From NCBI RefSeq assembly GCF_027172205.1, contig NC_070614.1, positions 42,833,001 through 42,897,000 on the forward strand: 64,000 nt of DNA, read 5' to 3'. Below, in pieces: positions 11,499-23,217 of the stretch. A model generated the notes under the pieces. It had not been told where the DNA came from and made no database searches. It was given only the letters and a program-made list of their open reading frames with translations. This DNA comes from Podarcis raffonei. Its lineage: Eukaryota; Chordata; Lepidosauria; Squamata; Lacertidae. The number at the start of each line of letters is the position of its first letter. Position 1 is the stretch's first letter. The position numbers and the translations under genes were made by a program.

Positions 11499-11870
11499 CA
11501 CTAGTGGCCAAAATTGTGAAAAACTTTATGAAAACTTGTACTGTATTTCTTAGCTTTGATGGCTATAACACCAGTCATTTTTACAAAAAATTCATAAACT
11601 TTATATATCATTTGAAAGAGAATCTAATTCAGAATATAATGCAGCAAACTGTATTAAATTAAATTTATTCTGAGGACTGATGAGACCAAACCATTCATCT
11701 TTGGTAGTGATGGAATAAAGTATGTATAAAGAAGAATTGGAGGAGGTTTGTTTCCTGGATGTATTATGCAGTAACTACAATTAAGCATCCAGTCAGTGTT
11801 ATGGTCTGGGGTTGTAGGACAGCAAAGGTGTGGGCAGAACCTGTGTGATTAATTCTACTCTATATGGCAA
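11499..11870 (+). mobile_element. Tc1-like DNA transposon, decayed
   Basis: It starts after TA with CACTAGTGGCCAAAATTGTG, a Tc1-type terminus. Further on, fragments of transposase can be read in two frames: TDETKPFIFGSDGIKYV (around the second catalytic aspartate) and KHPVSVMVWGC. Stops and frame changes make it inactive, and the right end was not found. Confidence 0.7.
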
Positions 11871-11884
11871 ATTGTTACAAAATA

Positions 11885-12100
11885 CCATTTATACGCTTCA
11901 GGTTACACACGCTTCAGGTTACAGACTCCGCTAACCCAGAAAAAGTACCTCGGGTTAAGAAATTTGCTTCAGGATAAGAACAGAAATCACGGCAGCAGTG
12001 GGAGGCCTCATTAGTTGAAGTGGTGCTTCAGGTTAAGAACAGTTTCAGGTTAAGAACGGACCTCTGGAATGAATTAAGTACGTAACCAGAGGTACCACTG
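11885..12100. mobile_element. TA-type MITE, copy 1 (worn left end)
   Basis: Same family as the element at 12,861-13,102. It shares the GCTTCAGGTTAAGAACAG core and the right end AGAGGTACCACTG. The left terminus is eroded. Confidence 0.65.
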
Positions 12101-12416
12101 TGTATATATATTCAAGTAGGTAGCCGTGTTGGTCTACCTAAAACAACTCTGTTGGCCTCTACGGTGCTACTTTATAATTTTAAAATTCTTTTAAAGGGAT
12201 TCTTTTAAAGACTTTCTTAGATCATATAACTTTTTTGAAGACTTGATTCTTTTAAGGGTATTTTTAGGTTTTTAAGAAGTGTCTTTTTAACTATCTCTTT
12301 AAATAATTATACACACACACACACATAATCAAAGATCCTCCCACCCCTGCACTACACATTCATGTTCTGTATTAAAAGATTTTTTTACCAATCCATGGCT
12401 GGTCATCAATACTCAC

Positions 12417-12486
12417 CCTTTGGATTTGGGGCCGATAGCCCCTGCTCATATAGGCAGGCCAGCAGGAGCAAGAGGATTTGCAACAT
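12417..12486 (-). CDS. Array gene copy A, exon 1: signal peptide
   Basis: An ATG at 12,486 opens 23 codons plus one base. The peptide begins MLQILLLLLACLYEQG and continues LSAPNPK: a polar start, a leucine-rich core and a small-residue cleavage region around LSA. The exon ends at a strong donor, GTGAGT (12,416-12,411). The one-base overhang fits the main exon starting at 10,922. It is too short to be found by ORF length; it was found by matching the equivalent exons of copies D and E, which have the same 70-base length and phase. Confidence 0.8.
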
Positions 12487-12524
12487 CTTTCTTCTCCTTA
12501 GTGAGCAGAGCGGCTTCAGACCTT

Positions 12525-12584
12525 GCATAAATAGCCACAGTGAGCGGCTGTACAGATGCGTCATGAAAGACCCTGGCTAATCAC
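12525..12584 (-). promoter_or_regulatory. Putative core promoter of copy A
   Basis: On the minus strand, GGCTATTTATGC (12,536-12,525) lies about 40 bases before the ATG and is TATA-like. A block GTGATTAGCCAGG (12,584-12,572) lies about 40 bases further upstream and is identical in copies D and E. Inferred from position and conservation only. Confidence 0.5.
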
Positions 12585-12860
12585 ACGTGTCCATACCACA
12601 CAGGGTCTTGTGCATCTTGATGGGCAGCATCTCATAGCTGCTTTCCAGATCCAAATGTACGCACAATTTTATTGCAAGAGGGCAGACAAACACGACCCTC
12701 TCATAGCAAGCATACCTCTGTTTAAGGCCAAGCTGGAATGCTGAGATTAGCCTCCCGCAGAGCATCCATGGGGTTGCCCCTTGATATTTCTGCATTCCCC
12801 ACTAGTCACATTGGAAATGTTGATCGTGGTCTCTTGCAGATGACATGTTTATTGAGCATA

Positions 12861-13102
12861 CAGTGGTACCTTGGGTTACAGATGCTTCAGGTTACAGACG
12901 CTTCAGGTTACAGACTCCACTAATCCAGAAATAGTACCCCTGGTTAAGAACTTTGCTTCAGGATGGGAACAGAAATAGTGCGGCAGCAGCGCGGTGGCAG
13001 GGGGAGGCCCCATTAGCTAAAGTGGTGCTTCAGGTTAAGAACAGTTTCAGGTTAAGAACAGACCTCCAGAATGAATTAAGTTCCTAACCCGAGGTACCAC
13101 TA
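12861..13102. mobile_element. TA-type MITE, copy 2, complete
   Basis: 242 bases with terminal inverted repeats CAGTGGTACCTTGGGTTA and, at the other end, TAACCCGAGGTACCACTA, flanked by TA on both sides. Length and TA target fit a nonautonomous Tc1/mariner-pogo element. Copies 1 and 2 flank exon 1 of copy A. Confidence 0.8.
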
Positions 13103-13279
13103 TATATTATCCCAGTGCTTCCTATTTCAAGAGGGAACATGGGTCAGTGGCTCAGAACCTGCATGATGTGATCAACCTTCAAACGCTGAGGCTGCTGAAC
13201 CAACACTTGAACACCTGGTCTGGAGCAGAGTTGTAGGGAGAGAGGTTTTGCAGTGGAAGAGGTTGTTATTTATATATAT

Positions 13280-13411
13280 TTTTAAAGCTCTTATTATGAT
13301 TTATGTGGAAATCGTTCGTTGTGCATTTTTTAATGTTTTATGGTTTATGACTACTTTTTAATGTTGTAATTGCATAATTTATTCATGTTGTAAACAAAAC
13401 TCTCTCTGTGT

Positions 13412-13468
<57 letters not shown>

Positions 13469-13625
13469 GTACTTTATTCAGTTCCAAACAGACAGATCTT
13501 TGCAGCTTTTATATAACTTGGAAACCACCAAGAGTGGCTGGGGAACCCAGTCAGATGGGTGGGGTACTACTAACACTACTACTATCACTTACAACAACAA
13601 CTACTACTACTACTAATAAGCAGAC
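13280..13625. repeat. Old LINE-like 3' repeat with simple repeats
   Basis: The CCCAGTCAGATGGGTGGGGT motif matches the repeat near 22.73 kb that runs into ATA trinucleotides, a common reptile CR1/L2-type 3' end. A TG run (13,408-13,444) and a GA run (13,445-13,469) are embedded. Confidence 0.45.
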
Positions 13626-13629
13626 TGAC

Positions 13630-14821
13630 CAAATGGTGTCTAAAAAGGGATATGTGCATAAACGTATTGCTCAAAGGACATCAGTGTGTAATCTCCAGGC
13701 TGGTTCATCATTGCTCAGAGTTAAGACACATGCTTTGCATGCATAAGATTCTAGGTCCATTCCATGCTATACCCCCTTAAAGGATTTCATATAGGAGACT
13801 GGGGTATGATCCCTGTTTGGGGCCATGAGAAGCTGTTGCTAGCCCTGCCAGGGAAGATAATGCTGTGATGAGCCATGGGTCCAACTCAATGAGATTTGTG
13901 ACCTTGGAGTGCTAACCTCTACAGTGCCTTCCAGTTGAGTGAATCTATGGTTAAAGCTTGGGATGTAGTAAAGAGGAAGTTTGATAGCTTGTCATGCTAG
14001 TTGGGGAAACCTAGGCTGGCATACTCTTTCATAAGGCAAATATAGGTGATGTGATGCCCTGGGAATAAAACAGTGGTGGTTCTTCATAGCTCATCTCAGT
14101 AATGGCAAGGGAAAAGCCAATGGCAAGGAATTGCTATCCTGCCATGTGCAGCGGTGTTGCTAAATGAACACATCTTTCTTTCCCTCATCCGATGGGACAG
14201 GCAAGGCAAGGAGTCTTTGTGTGAAAAAGAACAGCTTTGAATGAGGCAGAAGGAGAGGGAGGGGGGGCAGGCAGAGCTTTGGCCTGTGTGAGCATGTGAT
14301 GAGAATTGAGCAGAGGGGGTTATGGCTATTGGAGTGCTGAAGCTAAGTTTCTCCCCCTAATAAGGACATATAAAGAATGCAGCTGGATTAGATCCATGGA
14401 ACAGCTGGTTGAGCATACTGTCCTTACAATGGCCAACTGCACTTCCCATTATGGGAAGTCCTCAAGCAGGACCTGAGTGCAACTTGGGTGTGATCAATCT
14501 CTGGAGTAAATGAAAAGTGTGCATGCTCCCCTCTCAAATGTATATAGAAATGAGGAAACCTTTCTCCCCATGGCCAGCCTTCTGGCCTAACAAAAGCAGG
14601 AAGTACCAGACCAGGAACACATGCACACATAGAGGCATAACACGCATACGTGCGTAACACACTTCACACATCATGTGCTCCCACAAGCCTCTATCCATAC
14701 GTACAGCTGAACGAGCAAACAGTGAGCTATGGCCCTTTTGCAGACCCCCATAGGAATTCTGCAGTCACTTTGAATGCTTTATGTTCTATGCCAATGAACC
14801 CATAATCAATCCTGGTTGCTC
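13630..14821. other. No gene seen
   Basis: Unique-looking sequence with no convincing coding frame and no repeat I recognise. If the worn exon at 14.83 kb once had a main exon, it should lie here, but no trace was seen. Confidence 0.5.
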
Positions 14822-14830
14822 AATACTCAC

Positions 14831-14886
14831 TGTAACCCCCAGCCTATAAAGGAAGACCTGGAGAAGGAAGAGAATTTACAGTATCT
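14831..14886 (-). pseudogene. Worn first exon of a sixth array gene copy
   Basis: On the minus strand this aligns with exon 1 of copies D and E, including the AAATTCTCTTCCTTCTCC stretch opposite their leucine-rich codons and a following GTGAGT-type donor. The upstream sequence to about 15,190 also matches the promoter-side flank of copy A (12,600-12,815). It looks old and broken, with several breaks. Confidence 0.6.
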
Positions 14887-15192
14887 TTCATCTCTGTGTC
14901 AATCAGTGAGCCATTGATTCAATAGCTGAAGTGAGAGGTTATAGAAATAGGTAATCAAGGGTCCTGTCAGTTAAATCTGCCTGTAACATATAAATGTTTG
15001 TGCATTGAGATGGACAGCATTCTATAGCTGCTTTCCAAATCAGGAAGTTTTTATATGAAGAATGCAGATAAACAAGACCCTCTTGTAGCAAACATGCTAA
15101 TACCAACCTGGAATGTTGAGCTTTGTCTCCTACATAGCAGCTATATCATTAACCCTTGATCATCAACATTCTCCATTAGCTGGGAAGGACAA

Positions 15193-15465
15193 CTAAAGAG
15201 GATGATTTAGAGAACAGGTGGGGACCACTGTCAGGTGGGAGTTGCAGGTGGACAGAGCTTTCCCACTGCCCTGTCTGAAATGGCCACAGAGGCTGGTCAG
15301 AACTGTGATGTATGAAAGGAGCAAGACCAGAAAGCATGGCAGAGTTAGCAAGCTGCTGTTGACTACCATGAGGAACTCATAGGCATATGTGTCCACACAG
15401 CCCAGCTTGATCAGTTCTTGGGATATCACAGAAGTTGTCCAGGACATTGGGCCCACAGAAGTCTG
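15193..15465 (-). pseudogene. Olfactory receptor fragment (TM5 region)
   Basis: The minus strand encodes IKLGCVDTYAYEFLMVVNSS, then LLLSYITVLTSLCGHF and GKALSTCNSHLTVV, which is extracellular loop 2 through the start of TM6 of a family-4-like receptor. The N-terminal half and everything after TM6 are missing. The upstream edge stops at CGPNVLDN, with a frame change just after it. On the plus strand at about 15,484 a short OR-like piece (CPIPIL/VQFPFC-type bases) begins, suggesting an inverted junction. Confidence 0.85.
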
Positions 15466-15499
15466 TAAAGCCCTATTGTGCTCTGTCCAATTCCCATTC

Positions 15500-16500
15500 T
15501 GTAGACCTTTTTATGCCAGTGCTTATTCAACCTCATTCCCATGCCTCTTACTCATTCTTTTCCTTTTTTGCAACCCCCTTTCCACCTCCATTTTCACCTT
15601 CACTCTTTTTTACTTCTCTACCTTTCTCCTTTCTCTTCTCAATTCTCTCTTTCTGTGTGATTACCATCATTTCCATACCTTTTACAAGTGCTTTTTTCCC
15701 CTAAAAAGAAATGTTTAGGCGTACTCTCATTTTTCCTATCGTATTGAAATACTGCCCTTCAATGAGACCAAACTTAGATTCACAAAATGTTTAGGGGTAT
15801 GTGTACCCCTGCGTTTCCCTAGAAAAAGCACTCCCTTTTCCTATTCTGCAACCCCCTTTGTATACACAACCCATACTGTTGCTCATCTTTAATATGAGAA
15901 TCTTAAGAGCAAGTTGTGACTTTGCTTATTCAGATAGAGAATTTTAAGTTCAGTTGATGGATGTTGTATATATGTGGGTGTTTAAAATATCCTTTCTAAA
16001 TTACTACATTGAATCTAGAACCTCATGTTAAAGACAATAAATTGTACCAGGAGTGATGGAATAAAGGGATGTGGAATAAAGTGGTGGTTTTAAACAGTGC
16101 TTTTCTTCTAGAAAGAAAGGTGTTGATACTTCATAACCTGGAGTATCCCCAGAAAAAAGCACTGGCTTTTAAACATGATATATTCTACTCAAACATATTC
16201 CAGAAAAAGCTATGCAGAAGAGCAGTTCTGGAATAAATAATTCATGCATACAGAAGTGAATCAAAACTATTCGCTTCCCTTGGAAGCAAATGAAAGTTAG
16301 TCATGTTCAGTCATTTCAATTGGTTTACTCTGAATGGGAACAACATTGGGTTTGGGTTTGGTTTACTTACTTACTTATTCCCTGCCCTCTCTCCCAAAGA
16401 AACCTATTTTATGACACACTGAGATAATTTCTTCAGTGAGCTGGCAGCTTATAAAATATTTTTGAATGAATGAATAAAAAACCTGTTTCTTTCCCCCTTT
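15500..16500. other. No gene seen
   Basis: T/C-rich then AT-rich sequence without a recognisable gene or repeat. A pyrimidine-rich acceptor-like tract ends at about 16,506, just before the olfactory receptor fragment. Confidence 0.5.
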
Positions 16501-16509
16501 TACAGGCTA

Positions 16510-16755
16510 CATGGGGCACCTAAAAGAAAACCACACAAGAATAAATGAATTCCTCTTGATGGCCATATCCCCAACATGGGAGTCCCAAGCCATCCTCTTT
16601 GTGGTCTTCCTTCTGGTTTACACAGCTACCATAGTAGGAAATGCTGACAGTAACTTCTGACCTTTGACTGCAAACATCCATGTATTTCCGGCTTGGGAAC
16701 CTCTCCTTCGTGGACCTTTGCTACTCCACGGTCACAACCCCTAAAATTCTGAGTA
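16510..16755 (+). pseudogene. Olfactory receptor N-terminal fragment
   Basis: Translation gives INEFLLMAISPTWESQAILF, then VVFLLVYTATIVGNA, and in a shifted frame [20 protein letters not shown]. This is the N-terminus through TM2 of a class II receptor. It has frame changes and stops, and it runs straight into array backbone sequence (ATGTTCTCCTGACAGGCAG), so the array boundary cuts the receptor. Confidence 0.85.
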
Positions 16756-18225
16756 ATGTTCTCCTGACAGGCAGAATTTTTCCTCCCTTTTCCACATAGG
16801 CAACTGAAGTATATCTAATGTCTTCTCTTTATTCATTTTCCTCTAAAATGGGACCCCTTTGTCTAATCTCCCTGAAATCTGGCAGACCTGATATTCAGAG
16901 GCAGGAGTGTTTTGCCTGCCAACCCCATTCTGCTTCAAATCAAAGAAATCAATAGCAGAATAGAAGGAGGGACACTAGTTGTAAGAAATAATGATATCCA
17001 AAACACAAATTAACGAATCCCAAATAATTGAAATATTGATGGAAATTATGAAATAAAGGAATTATGAAAATACTTTAAAATCTGAAATCGAAATAGAATG
17101 ATGAACATTTTTGTATTCTTTCTCTAATTATTTGTATGCAAAAACACACAGTGGGTGAGATTTGCTGTGAGATTTATTTGAGCCCTAAGAGGAGATAATC
17201 CAAGACTGGTGCTACTTTACATTTTCACTTTTGCAGCCATAAGCATACAGCCAGGAAATGGTTGCCTCATACTCTGCAGGATTCCAATGTAAGATCAAAA
17301 ATGGTAACTATGGACCTGCACTAAGGCTCAGTCCCTTGTAGGCATATGTTTTCCAGGAGGAGAGGACAAGGAGAACGCCTCTGTCACCAACAAAATATTC
17401 TGTAAAATGAAAATATCAGAAGCCAACTTCTAGGAGCTTTATGACTTCTGAAAATTTCCATATATGCCATCAGTTATAGGGCAGGTAACTTTTGGAAATG
17501 GATTTGTGGGCTGAATTAGGACCTCTTTTAAGCTGAATTAGGCCTGTGGGTTAAAGGAACCCCCCCACTGACTGAGGAAGTGGCAGTCCCAGAAGTGCAC
17601 CCCTTTGAGTTTCAGGCCAACTACCCACAAAATACTAGGGAAAATGAAGTGATTCATTTTTGGCATCCCCAAAAATGGAAGTGCTGCTGTAGTAGAAAAA
17701 CCACTGCAGCTGTCTTTCTAACCTTTGGTTAGAATCCATAGAATCCATGCAGTCAAAAGAGGTTTCTTTGCATTCATTTGTCAACCAATTCTGCCATACC
17801 CCACCTAAAGGTAATGGATGTTCACTCCATTCTGCTTTCTGGAGCTTTAGAATTTAGGAATATAGGGAACTGTCTTATACTGAGTCAGAGCATTGATCCG
17901 CCCAGCTCAGTATTAGCTACACTGGGAGCGGCTGGGCCTGTTGGGTGATGTAGTTCAGAAACAACTGCAGAGAACCAAAGCTTTCCCACACCTGGCGTAT
18001 ATAGACTGATAGCTGCTTTCGGCGGTTTCAGAGAAAGGGTCTGCACCTGAAGCCTTCTGAATGCAAATTATATGTGTTTCCATTGTGCTAGGAAGCCTCC
18101 CCAAAGTAATGAAAGCAGGTAAAGAGAAACACAGATGGTGAAGTACAAGAGCCTGGACAGAGACAATTTTAAAGTACCCTTAACCAGAGAAAATAATTAG
18201 CAGCCTATAGGCATTTTATTTTGGG

Positions 18226-18972
18226 TTAATCAGCTGCTGATGGCAATGGGACAAAAGTAGGTGGCTTAGAATTATCAGTAAAAGCCAGGTCACGGCAGTA
18301 CAATACGTCAACCTTGCCCAAACCCAGCTTGTATTGCCAGAAATAAATGTTCGTATTCGGAGGCAGAGTGAAGCTGACTTTTTCAGAGACTTCAGTTGCA
18401 TCGCTCCATGCTTCGTCTTTGCTGTCAATCTTCGTCCCACCATATTCAGCTGTCAGGGAAATTTGTGCCGTCAACAGTAATTTAGTGAGACCTTCTGCTC
18501 CAACTGTAACACTCGAAGATACACGCCAGTTGTGTTCCATGCTGTGCATCTCTTTCTTCTCATATCCAACCTTCCTAACAATTTGCTGTTCCCAAGCAAC
18601 ACTTATTTTGGCATTATGGGAGAAGTAATGGTCTCCGTTTTGGCAGTTGGGATGGAGAGTGTAGACCACACTATCACTGTCAGCGTTCAGGTTGCTTACT
18701 CGGTGGTAAGAGTCCCCCTTGATAACATAAAATAAGTCATCACTATGGGCCAGGTAGTGGTCTCCACCACGGACAGCGTTGTGAAGACCAAATATCTCCA
18801 GGTCTTTGCCTTCATGGAAATCAGTAGATCTCAAGTAGCAGCCCAGGTCTGAACGGACAATGTAGTAATACTTGTCCACACCACAGAAATCAACTCCTTT
18901 AGTTTTGCTCTTGGGAAGTATTCCATGGACCTCTTTAGAAGGAAGAAAGAAATGGCTAGTTAGTTCTCTCAC
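18226..18972 (-). pseudogene. Array gene copy B, short and broken
   Basis: It shares the start (VDFCGVDKYYYIV), repeat 1, repeat 2 and the C-terminal module of copies A and D at near identity. The coding part is clearly shorter than their 356 codons. It looks broken, with about two breaks. Its form is the same as copy C, so the damage predates the duplication of units 1 and 2. The C-terminal module is nearly identical to D, which argues the loss is recent. Confidence 0.75.
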
Positions 18973-19319
18973 TTGGTTAATTGTTGTTCAGCGTCCTTGC
19001 ACCAACCTATTCCCAATGCATATTTCTTACAGAAAAACCTGTTTTCTTATCTAGTTACAGCAAAAGCCAGTCAGAAATTGACTCACCTGGTATAGGTCAG
19101 CCAAAGACGATATTTCTGTGCCATCCTCTAAATGCCCTCCTGCAGGACACTCCATTCTATTCCGTCTCCTGTGTGCTTTCCATTTCCCACACCCTCAACA
19201 GTCAGTCAACATTCTGTGGCAATTCAGGAAGCTTAGGACTCACTGTGTTGTTTTCCCTCCCAATTAATTACGCCAACCCACACATTCCTGATATTTGTAC
19301 TGCGAGAACCTTGGACAGT

Positions 19320-19853
19320 CTCTTTATCCTTCTTATATTGGGGTGCTCAGAACCGGACACAGTACACCAGGTGTGGTCTGACCAAGGCAGAATAGAGCAG
19401 TACTATTATTTCCCTTTATCTAGACTTGTTTTGATGTAATCAAGAATAGCATTAGCTTTCTTTGGTGCTGCATCACACTGTTGACTCATGTGATGACTGT
19501 GGTCTACCAAGACCCCTAAATCCTTTCCCCATGTACTACCGGCAAGCCAATTGTCCCCCATCTTATATTTGTGCATCTGGTTCTTCCTGCTTAAGTGTAG
19601 AACCTTATGTAAATGACTGAGAGGAGATATGATAGCCATCTTCAAATATCTAAAGGGCTGTCACATGGATGATGGAGCAAGCTTGTTTTCTCCTGCTCCA
19701 AAGGGTAGGACCCAGACCAATGGCTTCAAGTTGCAGGAAAGAAGATTCGAACTAAACATCAGAAAGAACTTTCTGACAGTAAGAACTGTTTGACAGTGGA
19801 ACAGACTCCCCTTGGCAGGTTGTGGACTCTCCTTCCTTGGAGGTTTTAAAGAA
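19320..19853. mobile_element. Old CR1 with inverted 5' part (unit 1)
   Basis: Bases to about 19,614 read as CR1 RT on the minus strand ([25 protein letters not shown]). From about 19,615 the 3' part reads on the plus strand (LRGDMIAIFKYLKGCHMDDG). This head-to-head layout is typical of twin-primed LINE insertion. Its 3' end is missing here but kept in units 2-4. Confidence 0.8.
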
Positions 19854-19856
19854 GTA

Positions 19857-22046
19857 CTATACAGCGGAAAGGAGCAGCCAAGCATACTAGGACTCAATTT
19901 CTTGACTTTAAGAAAGCCGACTTCATAAAACTTAGGGAAGTGCTGGGTGATACTAAAAGGAAAGGAAGTTCATGATGGCTGGGAGTGTGTTAAGAGGGAG
20001 ATAGTAAAAGCACAACTTCAGGCAGTACCAATGAGACGGAAACATGGAAGGTGCCTAAAGAAGCCAGGGTGGCTATCTAAAGAACTTTTAACTGAGTTAA
20101 GATTAAAAAAGGATGTGTACAAAAAATGGAAAAGGGGGGAAACCACCAAAGAGGAATTCAAACAAATAGCCAGCACATGTAGACACAAAGTCAGAAAAGC
20201 TAAAGCACAGAATGAACTCAGGCTTGCTAGAGAGGTTAAAAGCAACAAAAAAGGCTTTTATGGGTATGTTCGTAGCAAAAGGAAGAACAAAGAAACAGTG
20301 GGGTCACTCAGAGGAGAAGATGGTGAAATGCAAACAGGGGACACAGAAAGGGCTGAACTCCTCAATGCCTTCTTTGCCGCAGTCTTCTCCGATAAAGAAA
20401 ACAATGCCCGACCTGAAGAATTTGGAGCAAATGATTCAGCAGAGGAAACACAGCCCAGAATAGCTAAGGAGATAGTACAAGAATACTTGGCTAGTCTAGA
20501 TGTATTGAAGTCTCCAGGGCCAGATGAACTGCATCCAAGAGTATTAAAAGAACTGGCAGATGTGATCTCAGAACCACTGGCAGTCATCTTTGAGAATTCC
20601 TGGAGAACAGGCGAAGTCCTGGCAGACTGGAGGAGGTCAAATGTTGTCCCTATTTTCAAAAAAGGGGAAAGAGAGGACCCAAATAATTACCACCCAGTCA
20701 GTCTGACATCAATACCAGGGAAGATTCTGTAGCAGATCATTAAGCAAACAGTCTGTGAGCACCTAGAAAGGAATCCTGTGATCACCAATAGTCAGCATGG
20801 ATTTCTGAAAAATAAGTCATGTCAGACTAACCTGATCTCGTTTTTTGACAGAATTACAAGCCTGGTAGATGAAGGGAACGCAGTGGATGTAGCCTACCTT
20901 GATCTCAGCAAGGCATTTGACAAGGTGCCCCATGATATTCTTGTAAAGAAGCTGGTAAAATGTGGTCTTGACTATGCTACCACTCAGTGGATTTGTACCT
21001 GGCTGACTGACCGAACCCAAAGGGTGCTCATCAATGGTTCCTCTTCATCCTGGAGAAGAGTGACTAGTGGGGTGCCACAGGGTTCTGTCTTGGGCCCGGA
21101 CTTATTCAACATCTTTATCAACGACTTGGATGATAGACTCAAGGGCATCCTGATCAAATTTGCAGATGACACCAAACTGGGAGGGGTGGCTAACACCCCA
21201 GAGGACAGGATCACACTTCAAAACGACCTTGACAGATTAGAGAACTGGGCCAAAACAAACAAGATGAACTTTAACAGGGAGAAATGTAAAGTATTGCATT
21301 TGGGCAAAAAAAATGAGAGGCACAAATACAAGATGGGTGACACCTGGCTTGAGAGCAGTACATGTGAAAAGGATCTAGGAGTCTTGGTTGACCACAAACT
21401 TGACATGAGCCAACAGTGTGACGCAGCAGCTAAAAAAGCCAGTGCAATTCTGGGCTGCATCAATAGGAGTATAGCATCTAGATCAAGGGAAGTAATAGTG
21501 CCACTGTATTCTGCTCTGGTCAGACCTCACCTGGAGTACTGTGTCCAGTTCTGGGCACCACAGTTCAAGAAGGACACTGACAAACTGGAACGTGTCCAGA
21601 GGAGGGCAACCAAAATGGTCAAAGGCCTGGAAACGATGCCTTATGAGGAACGGCTAAGGGAGCTGGGCATGTTTAGCCTGGAGAAGAGGAGGTTAAGGGG
21701 TGATATGATAGCCATGTTCAAATATATAAAAGGATGTCACACAGAGGAGGGAGAAAGGTTGTTTTCTGCTGCTCCAGAGAAGCGGACACGGAGCAATGGA
21801 TCCAAACTACAAGAAAGAAGATTCCACCTAAACATTAGGAAGAACTTCCTGACAGTAAGAGCTGTTCGACAGTGGAATTTGCTGCCAAGAAGTGTGGTGG
21901 AGTCTCCTTCTTTGGAGGTCTTTAAGCAGAGGCTTGACAACCATATGTCAGGAGTACTCTGATGGTGTTTCCTGCTTGGCAGGGGGTAGGACTTGATGGC
22001 CCTTGTGGTCTCTTCCAACTCTATGATTCAATGATTCTATGATTCT
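19857..22046 (+). mobile_element. Young CR1 LINE (unit 1)
   Basis: It carries the ORF2 linker ([36 protein letters not shown]) and the full RT ([18 protein letters not shown]), and ends ATGATTCT before AGTA. One in-frame stop follows SIPGKIL at about 20,730; the RT from 20,778 to 21,962 is open. A short deletion near the left end distinguishes it from the unit 2 copy. The endonuclease is missing. Confidence 0.92.
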
Positions 22047-22327
22047 AGTATTGGTTGTGCTGGCCTGGATGCACCCAATGGTCTGGCTTGGTATGCGGCA
22101 TTTCCCTATACTTCTGAGTGCATTTATCATCTGAATGAGTATCAACCATAGCGTTCAACATGATAAAATAGCCACTAGCCACCAAATGATTACAGGATGT
22201 AGATAGCTTATATTTAATGGGTGCAAATACAGTGTGTACCTGTTACTCACAGCTAAATAATGTACTCTTCAGAGCATAGAATGCAAGTTTCTAAGGTTGT
22301 AATCCTATCCACACTTTGGGCGAGTAA

Positions 22328-22417
22328 CATAGCTGTCAACGTTTCCCTTTTTTAAAGGGAAATTCCCTTATTCTGAATAGGATTCCTCGCAAGAAAAGGG
22401 AAAAGTTGACAGCTATG
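22328..22417. mobile_element. 90-base hAT-type MITE (unit 1)
   Basis: Termini CATAGCTGTCAACGTTTCCC and GGGAAAAGTTGACAGCTATG are inverted repeats of about 24 bases. They are flanked by the 8-base direct repeat GCGAGTAA (22,320-22,327 and 22,418-22,425). The 8-base target points to hAT. The element is almost all terminal repeat and could fold as a hairpin. Confidence 0.8.
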
Positions 22418-22791
22418 GCGAGTAAGCCCTATTGAACGCAAATGAGGCTTACTTTTGCATGGAGACACTTATCCAAGCATTTGTTAAATTGATTTACTCG
22501 TGTGTCTACATTTCTGGAGAGGAGAAAGCTTCTGATTTTTTTGCTAATGTGTGCTTTGACCCTAGTAGATAGGGGCAGTTGACTACTCTCATTCCCACTA
22601 ATTCTGGTGGTTAGGCTACGGGTGTCCTTCATTGTGTAGACACGTTATTAATTTTTTTATACTGTGAAATTTATATGGCACTTGATTGTAAACAATGATA
22701 ACTCTCATAGTCACTCTCAAAAGGCTGGGAAATCCAGTCAGATGGGCGGGGTATAAATATAATAATAATAATAGTAATAATTGTCAGATGT

Positions 22792-23217
22792 GCGTGCAGG
22801 AGCCATTCCCTGTGACCAATAGGACTTTGTAGGACTGGGACATTTCTAAGTTTATTCTGAAGAGGCAAGGCGCAGCCTCACAGGTGAGGCCCATTGGTAT
22901 CTCACAGCACCTGGTGGCAAGAGCTGGGAAGGGATACAAGGTCAGCATTTCCCTTCAGCTCCTTGCCACAGCAACACACTCCCTGCCTTGCTGCGTTTGG
23001 CTTCTTGCTTCCTGATCCTTGAACCTTGGCTTCTTGACTCCCTGCTTCTTGACCCTCGGACCCTTGGCTTCTTCACTCCTGGCTCTCTGACCCTCGGATT
23101 CTTGGCTTCCTGACTCCTGGTTTCTGGACCCCCATTCCTGCTCCCACCCCACCATCTTGCTCCCAGTCCTATGGTCCCCTGTCGGGACTTTGATCGCCCG
23201 TGAACCAGACCCTGACA
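22792..23217. mobile_element. Solo LTR, fossil (unit 1)
   Basis: The block begins TGTCAG and ends CTGACA, about 426 bases, the TG...CA form of retroviral or gypsy-type LTRs. It sits in an ATA-rich repeat, and the unit 4 copy has ATAAT on both sides, a 5-base target repeat. The second half has several imperfect copies of a CTTGGCTTCTTGACTC-type motif. No internal region is present, so it is a solo LTR, older than the unit duplications. Family not determined. Confidence 0.65.

Larger units (their letters stand above)
10923..12416 (-). other. Intron of copy A with transposon debris
   Basis: The phase-1 intron is about 1.49 kb. The part near the main exon (to about 11,290) is shared with copies B-E. 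The rest holds a Tc1-like fragment, a TA-type MITE and a scrap (about 12,113-12,170) containing TAGCCGTGTTGGTCT, the end of the inverted-dimer repeat seen at 27.2 and 62.1 kb. Confidence 0.6.

Noticed and set aside
13408-13746. 112-codon frame starting with alternating Cys-Val
   Set aside because: It is a translated TG/GA microsatellite.
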